Shown in pieces: positions 28,318 to 39,043 of a DNA stretch of 64,000 nt. A program made the translations under genes and the position numbers. The notes below the pieces were generated by a model. The model saw only the letters and a list, made by a program, of their open reading frames with translations. It ran no database searches and was not told the origin of the DNA. Location of the stretch: assembly GCA_001687465.1 (NCBI GenBank), contig LVLI01000249.1:1-64000 (forward strand). The letters are read 5' to 3'. The stretch comes from Halocafeteria seosinensis (Eukaryota > Sar > Bigyra > Bicosoecida). Position 1 is the stretch's first letter, and each line of letters begins with the position of its first letter.

Positions 28318-29649
28318 ATGTCTGCGAGCCATGACAATGGGATCTTCGTCGTGGGAAGCACGTATGTTGCCGTCTTGATACCCAGCCCAATCTCGACAAT
28401 CTTATCTAAGTATGTACTGCTGCAGAAACGTGGATATGTGCAGCTACGTGGAGCGAATGCCGAGAGTGGGCGAGACAATTAAAGGCACACGATTTCAACA
28501 AAGTTTCGGTACGGGAGGCTCATTACACATCAGTATGTGCATTATTATGCAAGTTTAATATTCCTATACATACAGGCGGGAAGGGTGCCAATCAAGCTAT
28601 AGCAAGTGCTCTACTCGGCGCGCCGGTGTATATGCTCACCAAAGTGGGCTCGGACCAACTTGGCAAAGGAGCTCGTACGTCGTTTTCGCCCGTGTGGTCA
28701 AGTGTGGAGCTATAAACTATGTACCGCGGATCGCAGGCGAAAACTACCAACACTATGGCGTAGATTGCCGTTTTGTTCGTGAGGAGAAGGATCAACATAC
28801 TGGAGTAGCATCTATCACCATAGGTGAGAATCATGACCTTGTCCTCGTTGTTCGATTTTCGAATTCAGGTTAACATTCGCCTACGCAGATGCGAATGGGG
28901 ATAATCAAATAATCATTACTCCTGGTGCGAACGAGCACTTGCTTCCCGAGGATTTCAACGACGAAGTGGTGGAGAAGATCTGGAAGTCAAGTATTGTCGT
29001 CGCTCAGTTGGAGGTCCCGTTTACGACGGTGCTCAAAGCATTCCAGACGGCACGTGATGGCAAACAGTATCGACCACTAACTATTCTTAATCCCGCCCCA
29101 GCATCGTTGGAATTACCAGAAGGAACGTTCGCAAATACCGATATCATTGTTCCAAATGAAACGGAAGCAGAGCTCCTTACCGGCACAACTGTTGAGACTT
29201 TTGAAGATGCCCGTATGGCAGCCAAGACCCTATGTGGCTTCGGACCCACAGTAGCTATAATTACCCTTGGGTCGAAAGGAGCATTTTTATTAGCAGAAGC
29301 TGGATCGGATCGTAGTGATTCTGATGAGACCGAAAATGCGATGAATGGCCACAACGAGTTCTTTTCATGGACTGCAATAGAGTCTCCATTTCATACGGCC
29401 AACGTAGTGGATACAGTCGGGGCGGGAGACGCGTTCATTGGTGCGTTCGCGTTTGCTCTACGGCAGCTTCGCGCACGGGAAGAGGCAGAATACGGAGAGC
29501 ACTTCATTTCAAGGGTCGGTACTAGCTATGCCAACCTGGTGAAGGCAACTAAATTCGCTTGCGCTTGTGGTTCATATTCCGTCCAAATAAAAGGGGCTCA
29601 AGCTTCTCTTCCTTCTACCCAAGATGCTATGATGGAACTGCTGGGATGA
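28318..29649 (+). CDS. Ribokinase (PfkB family)
   Basis: Ribokinase phosphorylates D-ribose to ribose 5-phosphate with ATP, in the cytosol or a plastid. Five exons (28318-28361, 28426-28508, 28576-28674, 28737-28823, 28889-29649) join with consistent phases to 357 residues. The sequence shows the PfkB N-terminal signature GGKGANQA, the TGVASITID strand, the acceptor segment ending PGAN, NPAPA, and the C-terminal ATP/anion-hole signature DTVGAGDAFIGAFA with the catalytic Asp. Length is slightly above the usual 300-310 because of an acidic insert around residues 235-250 (RSDSDETENAMNG). Four introns of 60 to 75 bases crowd the first third of the gene, which hides it from single-frame searches. 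No transit peptide is obvious. Confidence 0.95.
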
Positions 29650-29794
29650 TCTGTCCCTAACTTCTGTGTTTCCGTTATTTGTGCTCTGGAGTTGTTCGGA
29701 AATACGCCTCACGCGCTTCCAAGATTAGGGTTCTGTTGTGGTATGAGCAGAAAAGCGATTGTAACCATTGTCGACTGCAGAAACAGTTCGGTAC

Positions 29795-32683
29795 TTACTT
29801 CAAAGCATCTCCGTTTAATACAAATGAAAACCTAGCAGGCGGTGATGGAATGACTTTGTTTAATTCAGAATCATCTAACCGAAACGTCGACGGGGGCCCT
29901 GTGTGTGCGAGTCTTTGTGCTATTTCTAATTGTCTCCTCCTCGTGGCAATATACGGCTCCAAAACTCGCAGGCGCGCTTGGTATACATTTAGTCGGTCGA
30001 TATATTCTTGATGGCGATATTGCAGGTCCTGTTCAAGTATCTGTTTTCGAAACTTGACGGGGAGCATGGACTGAGCAACTTCGTTCAGTTTCTCTTTTGC
30101 CATCGGTGAACCGATGATGCTCCTTCGCTTCTTCCCGTCGCGCAGTTTGCGTTCCTCAACTCGAGCGGATTCTATCATCTGTCGTTCTGCGTTGTCCCAT
30201 AGTGCAGAGAGAATCCCAATACGTTCCCTTTGCATGCGTGCGTAAGACCTCCACGTTCGAGCAATTTTTGTTGATTTTCGTACTGCACATAGGAACGAGG
30301 CTTAGTGCATAAGAAGACAAGAGAACGACTTGTCGAGCTATGGTACGTACCACTGGTCCGGTATTTCAATAAAAGCTTACACTGATTGGATACTTTAGCC
30401 GACCCTTCCAGAAAGTCCCGTATCATCTTGGCTGCTCGGTCGTATCGTCGATGTTTCCACCGTTGAACCCACCTCTTTATATAGTCAAGTATTTGTTGCC
30501 GTGCACGGTCCCTGGACTTTATCTTCCTAGCCAAAAACCGGTTCTCCAAACAACAGGCTATTTTGTGAGCAGCAATACTAATCCGTCTGATGTTCTGCTC
30601 TCGCGTGCGAGCATTCTCGACACTCCTCATAAATAGTTGAGTTCGCAGGACCAAACCGATTTTGATTAACCAAAGCATCCGTCTTTGTTTTTCGTGCGCT
30701 TGTTCACTGATCCTTTCGCGCCGAGAATTTACTTCTTTTGTCCACTGTTCAGTTTTTTTGTCAGTCAACTCCTTCTTACTGGCAGCACGTTTCATTCGCT
30801 TCTCGTGTTGTTTTATCCAGTGTGTATGAGCAGCTTTTCTGTGGTTTGTGTCCGTTTTCATTTTCAGCTGGTGCAACGTTGGTTGTGGTGGTTGAGGCTT
30901 GTAGTGGTTACGCAACGTCTTCACGAGCGAATTCGTTAGGTAAGAGTCGTGGGGTAGTTGTTGCCGAGCCGCTTCCAAGCGAACGACGACTCTCTGTTTT
31001 GGTGTCATTTTGTGTAGCTCCGATAGTTGCTGGGGGTCTCCAAGTGCATCATTCTTTCCTTCTTGAGCATCTTGGTGTGCACTTGATGGTCTTATTGCTC
31101 CTCGAGTTCTTTGTGACTTTCTCAGGGAATGTAGCCGATCCAATTCCTGTACTGAGGTTACAGGAAGCCACCAATCGTGAAACTGTTCCTTGTCAATTTG
31201 CTTGTTGATCTCTTTGGACGGATACCGGCCAAGGCTAATGTACCCGTAATCGACGAGGCTGTCATCTAGAAATGCTTCCAATGTCTCGTCCTTGCCGCTA
31301 AGTTTCTTAAAAGCTTTTTCCGAAACATTCTGTCGTAGCACGCTACGTAGGTACGAAACATGCTTGTCTTTCGAGTCTGATTCTAACACATTAGTCTTGG
31401 GGCGCCGTCTGGGGAGCTTCGGTAGCTGAGAGATATGCAAATCGGCATGAGAGTTACTTGGAGGAGAAACAAGAAACACTTCATACTTACCGACGCCATC
31501 GACGCGTTGGAGCTGCGACGATTTCTTCCCGGTTCGTCAAAGCTGTCATCTTCCTGTGCAAGCTCTTTAGACTTAGATGGTCCAATCTTGCCACTAATAT
31601 AGGCCAAGTCATCAACAGGAGGAATATCCCCGTAGATATTCGGGTCGTAAACACGTTGCCATTTATTTGCTGACTTAGTCCATCCATGCTTCCGAATTGT
31701 GTCTTCTACTTCACTGATGATGGTCTCGAAGTCTTTGCCAGAGTCCGTCGTACGAAGAGACGAACTCGCTTGGAGCTGCCGGAGTGACCTCGTCATGCGA
31801 AACGCTTTAGTAAATGCATCACCAGACCGAGCATTCCTTGCAGCTTGCAACCCTTTAACAGCTGATTCATTGTTTTGAGCAGCATCATTTACGCCCTTAA
31901 GAGTTCTTGCCACAGTTCGGTTGAGAGCCGTGGCCGAATGATGTATGGTCCCCGTCCCGTTGTTACTCTGCTGACCACATTAGACTCATTACTGGAGTAG
32001 TTTTAGCCTCTAGAGAACCCGATGTGTAAGTTCGTCTTAACTCACGTTATTTTGACCTCGAGCAGTGAAGTCGTAGGTGAACTCGGATGTTCGCGGTCGT
32101 ACTTCGAGATATCGTTCACGCGGTACATCATTCAGTGTCGTTGTTCTGCAGGCAGCGTGAAGCTTACGTCCTATTGGATCATTTGTACAACTAGTCTCTT
32201 ACCTTGATGCAGAGAAGAGTGACATGTTACAGCACCAAATCCTCTGAATAAGTCAGTTGTGGCCGCTCCGTAGATAGACCCTTGAAAACAGGTTGGGTTT
32301 TCTATCGCCCTCAAGCTTCCAACAGTTAGCAGGTGTATCACTGTCGATTTTTTCTTACAAACTAATGTACGTTTCAGGTTTTGGAAGTACACAAAGTGCC
32401 ATAGCGTTGGACTGCTGAGTTTCGTCGAAGTTTTGGCGCGTACACGTTGCATGACTTCAACTAGCACCGCTAGTGTGCCCGGAGATTCGGGTTTAAGTTC
32501 CCTCTGAAGATGGCTTAACAAAAAAGGAGCAATTAAACACACGACTCCTTTAACCCCCACTTCTCCATCCAGTAAGAACCCACTATGTGGCTGAGTCCAG
32601 TAGTGGTGACAGGTAGTGAGAGCACGTTCGAACTCAGTTGTACTTTGGTGTTGGTTCACCTCTATATTTTCGTTGAAACTCAT
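29795..32683 (-). CDS. Uncharacterised basic IQ/coiled-coil protein
   Basis: I do not recognise a named family. The minus-strand model has exons 32359-32683, 32203-32280, 32046-32101, 31491-31967, 30351-31425 and 29795-30282, giving 832 residues. The middle and C-terminal parts are rich in Arg, Lys, Gln and Glu and contain IQ-like helical runs such as LENRFLARKIKSR, ILDYIKRWVQRWKHRR and RTWRSYARMQRERIG, which suggest calmodulin binding and long helices. The C-terminus has a YRHQEYIDRLNVYQARL helix. Such architecture is common in cilium-associated proteins, but that role is inference. The last three exons are well supported; the first three are less so, since the intron at 32281-32358 is a multiple of three and could be retained, and the donor at 30350 has an alternative 35-40 bases upstream. 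The gene is divergent from the HSF gene. Confidence 0.7.
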
Positions 32684-33427
32684 AGGTGAGTTCTTTCCGT
32701 CCTTACACTCTCAGTGGAGCCCCAGGCGAAGCAACAGGACGAAGGACTCGAACTTGGACCCACAGAGAGGCAACAACCACGAAGATACAACTCATGAGAG
32801 ATGGACTAAAGCAGTAATGAAGCCATTTCTTTAATGTATGAATTCTGTATACCCTACTGTACTGTTCCGTGTATCCATACACTGAACTACAGCTTATTCC
32901 TTTGAGGGTTCTCGCCGAATTGCAAAGTTCCCCACGAACTCAAGGTTGCGCCATCCAGGTACTTCCTCAAGACAACCACGCACTCGTACATCAGATTTTG
33001 TTTTTGCTTCCGATGAGTCACTAGAGTTCCACAAAAAAATTCGCTTTCCCTTATGTACGAAATAGGAAACGACCTCCAGCCCGAGGCTCCAAGCTTCCCC
33101 ACTGGGAATCTGCAGAGAACAAGTTTCAGCAAGTTGAAGTTGGTGGGCCCCATGCGAGATCTCTTTACTACTGCTGTATTCCACTGTATTGATCCTCTCT
33201 GGTGCGCGGCATCCAGTTGACAATATCTGTGCATTGTTTTGCATGTGTTTGTGCCTGGGATCGAGGGCGCTGTATACGTGTTTTAGGGCTTTTACCCTTT
33301 TTATGGCGACGTTCGCACTGGTTTTTTATTCACTCATTTAAGGTCTATTCCCCACTATACCCACTCCATACGACACCAATCATTGTGACATTTGGCTCAC
33401 TGAACAAGAGTGAGAGGGAGTGAGAAA
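32684..33427. other. Region between the IQ protein and HSF genes
   Basis: Divergent upstream region of both neighbours. The plus strand has nothing recognisable. The minus strand carries one 116-residue ORF (32894-33244), listed separately. No clear promoter motif was identified. Confidence 0.5.
32894..33244 (-). CDS. Small ORF of unknown function, doubtful
   Basis: An ATG-started minus-strand ORF of 116 codons. The C-terminal 70 residues have alternating hydrophobic stretches that look like beta strands (IPSGEAWSLGLEVVSYFVH, then KGKRIFLWNSS). There is a good splice-acceptor-like sequence (CTCTGCAG) just before the IPSGEAW segment, so the real gene could start in an upstream exon. A second minus frame overlaps almost completely and is equally open, so coding status is unclear. 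No family assigned. Confidence 0.3.
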   Translation of the reverse strand: MQNNAQILSTGCRAPERINTVEYSSSKEISHGAHQLQLAETCSLQIPSGEAWSLGLEVVSYFVHKGKRIFLWNSSDSSEAKTKSDVRVRGCLEEVPGWRNLEFVGNFAIRREPSKE

Positions 33428-35390
33428 ATGAACTCTGAACGAGGAAGCCGCCGTCCGCCGACAGGCGCTTACGAGGGGGAAGATGAGGAAGATGAAGATT
33501 GGGATTCCATGCATTCGAATGACCCCAAGAAAATGAGTTTCATTCAGGTAAATCCTTGTCTGTGCTCGTAGGTGAGCTGATGAGAATGTCGACCAAAAGA
33601 ACATGTCTTCTCTTTCCGCAGAAAGTGTTTGAGATGGTAAATTCCAGTGAATTCGATCGTTGTATTAGATGGAGTGAATCGGGGGAGACCTTCATTATAC
33701 CCGATGTAGAAGAGTACGCAATTTTCTCACAGAGAGACACAGAGAGGCAATGCACTGTGAATGCGGATTATTTGCAGATTGGAAAGATCCGTTCTTCCGC
33801 AGTACTTTAAAAGCTCCAACGTTTCCAGTTTCGTCAGGTACGAGAAACCTATTTACTGGAATATCGATAATACACGCATAGTATCATTAGTGTTTTCGTT
33901 CACTCTCGCTATATTGCAGGCAACTCAACTTTTATGGATTCAGGTAAGTCAAGAGTCGAATTAGCAGGATCACCTTCCGTCACCATTGCTGAGAGAGTAA
34001 ACATTATGCTTGGCACAGGAAGTTGACAAAAACTCGAGATCCAAAGCAGACATGGGAGTTCCAGCACCCCTATTTCACCAGAAATTCCTCCCAGGATGAA
34101 CTTACGGCGATAAAGAGAAAGACAGCTCTAAACACCGATCCTGCTCGCGCCGAACTGGAAATGTATCGAGAGCAGTTAGCCTCTTTGAGGAAACAAAATG
34201 AGCAGCTGAAACAGGAAAACGCTGGAAAAGACGAAACAATCAAGCAATTAAGGACTAAAGTCAGTAAATGCGAAGGGGATATAGAAGAGCTAAGAAAACA
34301 GGTACATCAAACGGCAATGGCGCAGCAATTAGCTTCTGCGGCTGGACAAGGTCATGGAGATGGAACGCCTTACAACCCTGGTCCAGCCGGAAGCCAGCCA
34401 TATTCATCAGTATCGAGACCCGCCGTAAATAGCGCGTTCAATCAACCTTACCCAGAAAGTGGTAGATCCGATAGTAGACGTATCGCAGACAACAGTGCTA
34501 ACACAAGCTTTAGAATGTCGACCCATTCTGATCGAAGCGGCTCCATGTCCCAGGACCTCTGGTATCCCCCGCGTCTACAACGAGAAACCTCCGCAGGCGC
34601 ATCCCGCTTTGGTTCTGATGGCCGCATGTTTAGCGATGGAAGTGATGTATCGTTTGGAGATCGCAGCTTAAGCAGCGAGAGCCAAGGCTACTCTTTGTTT
34701 CCTGGACACCCGCAAACCCTCCCGCAAGGTTCCACTGTTGGTATGCCTGTTAGTTCCCCTCCTAGTAATAGTGTGGCACCTTTGGGTGAGACGCCGGCAA
34801 ACACCAGCAGTGGGCCCAACGGAGGAGCCTTGGATAACGAAATCGTCTGTACGTCGCAGAACATGTGCCTTAGAAAGGGTGATATCTACAGGGTTCAGAA
34901 CTATATCGCATACGCTCCCGAAATAGAGCTCCAAGGAGTTGTTCAAACTCTTCTGGATAACATCGTTCAGCGTTTGGTGAATGAGGGCTCTTTAGAGATG
35001 TCAACAATGTATGAAAACCAGGCGACCCGGCAGCTCACGCCCAAGGCAAAAATGAGAGTTGCTGAGTTTATTTCTAATGGGACGGGACAAGGTCACTTTA
35101 ACCAGGCAGCTGCTGAAATAGCGGTAATTCCAAACTCGGGTGTTAGTCACAACATCCAGAATCATCCTGGGAAGGCAATACTAATGCAGCTATTGGAGCA
35201 TTTTTCTACGGAAGTAGTATTCAGCTGCATACTTCCCATTCCAAGAGTACAACGGTGTTTGGTTCGGCTATTCAATATCTCGGAGAAAGTCCTGCAAGAC
35301 ATGTGCGGCAGCAAGCAAGGTAACCCGCAGTTGGCAATTCAATGTTTGATTGGCGTGTTGTCGAACCAGATCGGCTATGGCCAGATATGA
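33428..35390 (+). CDS. Heat-shock-factor-type transcription factor
   Basis: A DNA-binding regulator of the HSF family, nuclear. Exons 33428-33547, 33622-33713, 33778-33837, 33920-33943 and 34019-35390 join to 555 residues. The DNA-binding domain (about residues 37-110) is split over all five exons and reads through FIQKVFEMVN, SGETFIIPDVEE, SVLPQYFKSSNVSSFVR, QLNFYGFRK and WEFQHPYFTR, matching the HSF helix-turn-helix and wing. A heptad-rich coiled coil (ELEMYREQLASLRKQNEQLK onwards, about 135-190) would serve for oligomerisation as in HSFs. The middle is Ser/Gly/Pro/Gln-rich and probably disordered. The C-terminal 150 residues look folded but I do not recognise them. An acidic tract precedes the DNA-binding domain. 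One exon is only 24 bases, which is why the domain is invisible in single frames. Confidence 0.93.
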
Positions 35391-35668
35391 ATGTGGGCTA
35401 GATTTTAGTATTGCTAGTTGGTCCCATATTTTCCCATTCTATCTGCTAGGGAAATATCAACTACGCAACGACATTACTAGTCTGTATGAAACAATTATGC
35501 TCTACGGCTTATTTCTTCTGGATCAGATCTCCACCTCCACGAGAACATTGACAGATTGCGCACATTTTCCGAATTGGAAGGTCTCCAGAACGTCTGCCTT
35601 TGAGCCCTGTACCGTTCTAAGATGGGAAATTAGCGAGCCTGTATTCTAGAGAAAGAATCCCGGGGAAC

Positions 35669-36065
35669 TTACCACCTATCTTGTTCGTCCCTCTCTTGCC
35701 TGACAACCTCATGTATTCTTGTATCCTTGGCAAATCTGCAACCAGCCTAGATGTAACTTGAACTATCTGTTCCGAGGAGAAATACGCTTAACTTACCTGA
35801 CATCCGGGTTCGTGAAGAGGAACTTCATGGACACATAACTGCTCCAGCATGCTGCAAAGCTGCAGATCCCTATAATGGGCCATGTCTGCATCGTATGGAA
35901 GAGAAAGTCAGTGAAAGTATCTGATATTCGAATTCTCCGTAATACGGTCTTCCTTGGGGCACCAACACAACTGGTACACCTACCCTACCACCAGTATGCA
36001 AGAAAGCAAGTACTTACACTGGGGTCTCGTTTCACCCATATCCAAGCCGCTGATTTTCCACTCAT
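35669..36065 (-). CDS. NDUFA4/MLRQ-like small mitochondrial membrane protein, copy 1
   Basis: A 67-residue protein assembled from exons 36018-36065, 35797-35885 and 35669-35735. It has a short N-terminal segment, one hydrophobic helix (WPIIGICSFAACWSSY) and then KFLFTNPDVRFAKDTR, which carries the NPDVR motif of the MLRQ/B12-type subunits found in the mitochondrial respiratory chain (complex I or IV, depending on lineage). It would sit in the mitochondrial inner membrane. The paralogous gene at 36961-37398 has exactly the same exon junctions (after DPS in phase 0 and within the codon after NPDV in phase 2), which strongly supports both models. The stop follows directly after EQDRW; a possible donor overlaps that end. 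Confidence 0.85.
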
Positions 36066-36960
36066 ATTGTTTTTGCTTTGTCTTCTTGATTCGTTCAATA
36101 ATGAACTTCAATTCCACTCCAACCGAGTCGAGTTCAATCCAGCAGTGAATTCTACCCACGCTGTGTAATATATGCAATTCCCCAATTTATTAACTCCCTC
36201 TTGTTTTGACAGATCTTAGCTCTCTTTTTCTTTAAGTCCTTTTGCCACTTTGTGTTTTATCAAACCTTTCGTTTAAAACTGGAGTTTGGCCACAAGTACG
36301 CTTGGGGAGATTCTCGCCCGTAGTACGGTCGGCACTTCACTTGCGACCGTACTACGCCTCTTCGGGAGATGGTATTACGGGGAGTCGATGCTGTTGTATC
36401 ACAGTGAATTCTAAACATACACCAAAGGTCATATCAACGCATTTTCATATTGGAAAGGGTGGGCAAGTCACGCCTCGGATAAGGATTATAATATAGGGGT
36501 TCCCAAGCACTGGCGCTTATTTCGGGGGACTGAGACAGAATGTATTACACAGTACAGTACGCATTGGACAATGAATACCGTGCATGCATTTCACGCTCGT
36601 GGTGCCAAACTATGTAAATCTTGAGATTCGTTGCATTCAGCGACTTCAAAGGGGAAGCAATGTACGCTTCCCCAGTTCCAGTGGAATGATTCATGATTCC
36701 GCTGAATCTGGACGTGCAAAGCCATAACGTTAAAGCCAAGCCACATTTACATTCTCCAACCACTGGCGTTTGCTGTACGTGTTAAATAGCCTAGAATATC
36801 ATTGGACTGTTTAAGTGCGCTTTTGTTCGTGCTCTTCGTTAAGCTTTTCTGGTTCTCGTCTCCATCTCCATGAGAACACAGTGAGGTTCCTGACGTTATG
36901 GTGGTCACTAGGTCTCCAAGCAGTCCACCGTCGCGCCCTGACTATACACAGAATCAAGTG
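36066..36960. other. Spacer between the two MLRQ-like genes
   Basis: About 900 bases without a supportable gene. A perfect inverted repeat with 13-base arms is present at 36319-36356 and is listed separately. The rest should contain the promoter of copy 1 and the 3' flank of copy 2. Confidence 0.5.
36319..36356. repeat. Perfect 13-base inverted repeat (hairpin)
   Basis: Arms at 36319-36331 (CGTAGTACGGTCG) and 36344-36356 are exact reverse complements with a 12-base loop. It lies between two minus-strand genes, about 250 bases upstream of copy 1 of the MLRQ-like gene. It could be a dyad for a DNA-binding protein or an RNA hairpin; nothing around it decides between these. Confidence 0.8.
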
Positions 36961-37398
36961 TCAAACAAGTATAGTACCAATAAACGAGATATGCAAAACA
37001 TACCATTCATCCTGCTCCTCCCGCTCTCCGCGTATTGCTTCGTTGCTACGAATATCTCGCGACCAACTGCAGACAAGTTTACCGGTTACACGTACGTGTA
37101 CGGGACTGCCACTGTCATACTGCTAGTAAATCACTTACTGGACATCCGGGTTATACAGTGAGAATTTGAACATCTTGTATATTCCAAAAGAAGAACCCAG
37201 GCTCACTACGCCAATCAATGGCCACACCTGTGGAATAAATTCGGTTCAACCGTTTTACGGGGTAGATGGATGATGTCATCCCCAAAGCTACCGAAGCCCA
37301 CGTAAGGACTCACTAAATACACTGTTTGACCAAATTTATCGTAGTGCGCTTACAGAGGGGTCATTTCTCAGCCAAACCTGCTTTAAATTTTTTGCCAT
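36961..37398 (-). CDS. NDUFA4/MLRQ-like small mitochondrial membrane protein, copy 2
   Basis: Paralogue of the gene at 35669-36065. Exons 37354-37398, 37139-37227 and 36961-37066 give a protein of up to 79 residues. It shows the same layout: short lead ending in RNDPS, a hydrophobic helix (VWPLIGVVSLGSSFGIY), the NPDV motif, and a charged tail ending GEREEQDEW that aligns without gaps to QERDEQDRW of copy 1. Beyond EQDEW the frame continues for 13 codons (VLHISFIGTILV region) to a TGA, but GTATGT directly at the TGG codon could be a donor, so the last residues are uncertain. The helix sequence has diverged considerably, so the two copies are old or serve different complexes. Confidence 0.82.
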
Positions 37399-37959
37399 CT
37401 TCTTAAAAACTTGCTGAACTTTGGTACAAAGCACCTCTGCTTAACGTGAGAAGAGAAATCAACCACAGAAATATGTTAATTGTTGTAAGTACAGAAATAC
37501 AATGTGCTTATTTTGCAAAGTGGGACGGCGTTATTAACTGGAGTGACGGTTTCCAAACCAAAATCCTGTTGGTGTATTACCGGTAGTATCTATCGAGGAC
37601 ACCCGATTGCCAGTCGATTCCGTAACACGCAGACCAACGGAGACTCGTTACGGAGTTAGCTTCATGATGCCTGCCACAGATGTGATCATCTTTAAGACGG
37701 ATACATTAAATGGCTAGCTAGACAAGCAGGTACATGATGCCAAGCCGAAAGCTGAGCAAGCTCAGTGAAGCTCCCACGTTCAAGTCTTTTTCATCCAACA
37801 GTTGCTAAACTTGTCCTCCCCGTTGAGAACCTCAATCTCAGCACCAGAAACTGAATATACTGGTTTAACGATCTCTCCCTTCTATTCAGGGGTGAACTTT
37901 CACGTCTTAGAAACGTACAGTGTATGGGCCTCCTTGTGGACCCCACAAAACGTTTCTCA
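37399..37959. other. Intergenic region upstream of MLRQ-like copy 2
   Basis: No gene supported. It contains the likely promoter of MLRQ-like copy 2 and the 3' flank of the LRR-like gene. Short ORFs only. Confidence 0.5.
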
Positions 37960-38815
37960 TCAGCTAGCCTGTGTCACCCCTCGGCGCAACTGCACCAGTT
38001 CCGGTAGTTGTTGGAGAGTGGAAAGCGTCATCTGAGAATGCAACAAACGCCCCACTGTCAAAGCCATTAGATGGGGAACATACCACAAAGCAGACTCCGT
38101 AGCCTTCGTGGAGGTGAGCCCGTGAATTTCTAGCTCCACCAACTTTTGCAAGTGCTTAAACACCGAATCAGTGATGGTGCTCTGATTGCAACAAATCCGG
38201 CAAATTTGTAAGACAGGCGAAGGCATGATAATGATTGTTTGGTTGCAGCAATACAAGTGAAGCCTCTCCAGCCCCGGAAAGCTGAGCCGGTGATTCCGGC
38301 AACTCCAGTGACTGCAGTTTGGATAGATTCTGAAAAGGCTCTTGGGCGATATTATTGTCTCAAGACTTCGTACCAAACAGTGCCTGGAGGTTGCTGCTTC
38401 TAGATACATGTACTGGTAAGACTTGGACGGACAATCACTCGGATTCTCCCTCCAAGCCACTAAATGTGTGAACAATACTACATGTTCATCATGGTTCATT
38501 CCACACATCGGAATTACTATAAGAACAATGACAACAGACAGAGCGCCACGTAAGGGATGCCATGTACTGTAATTATTTTGGGACCCCGCATGGCATGGAT
38601 ACTGTATCGCAATTACTGGTGGAATTTTAGGAAAATTCAACAATGTCGAATGCTCTAAAAGCTGTCCGGCGGGGGTGGCGCATGTCTGTTAGTATCTTAA
38701 TGAAACACAGGTCACGAATCTCCAAGTCAAGTCCTTCGCGCTGTCGCATTACCCTCCAGAAGTCCTCCAGCCTTGAAGTACAAATTACATATTGGAGTTG
38801 CATTAAAGTACACAC
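37960..38815 (-). pseudogene. Leucine-rich-repeat-like gene, probably broken
   Basis: Two overlapping minus-strand frames, 38627-38815 and 37960-38643, both encode sequence typical of irregular leucine-rich repeats as in F-box/LRR proteins (LMQLQYVIC, FPGLERLHLYCC, LQKLVELEIHG, LPELVQLRRG). The upstream frame ends at a TAA (38627-38629) and the downstream frame has no ATG near its beginning, so the reading frame shifts in the overlap. I see no convincing splice pair that repairs this. Either an intron was missed or the gene is decaying. No F-box could be seen. If functional, it would be a protein-interaction module, possibly a ubiquitin-ligase adaptor, but that is a guess. Confidence 0.45.
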
Positions 38816-39043
38816 AACTCTTGTTTAGTGCTCTCGGTGGCACTTAACCATGCGGTATCATTTGGAATGCAATGCAAGATGCGTTTTCGCTCCCAGGTTG
38901 AAAGTTTTGACCACTGTATTCAATTCAAATGTGAAGGTCTCATTCCTTTTTCCCCGGTATTTGTGGTGTATATGCACACGCTCTGTAAGGCATTTCCGAC
39001 TGATTTTGAGATGATGAGACCTTAATAAGTACCGTATTTCGCC

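Noticed and set aside
27965-28399. 144-codon minus-strand ORF upstream of MCM6
   Set aside because: It runs across the ribokinase first exon and the divergent gap without recognisable features, and competes with another open frame on the same strand.
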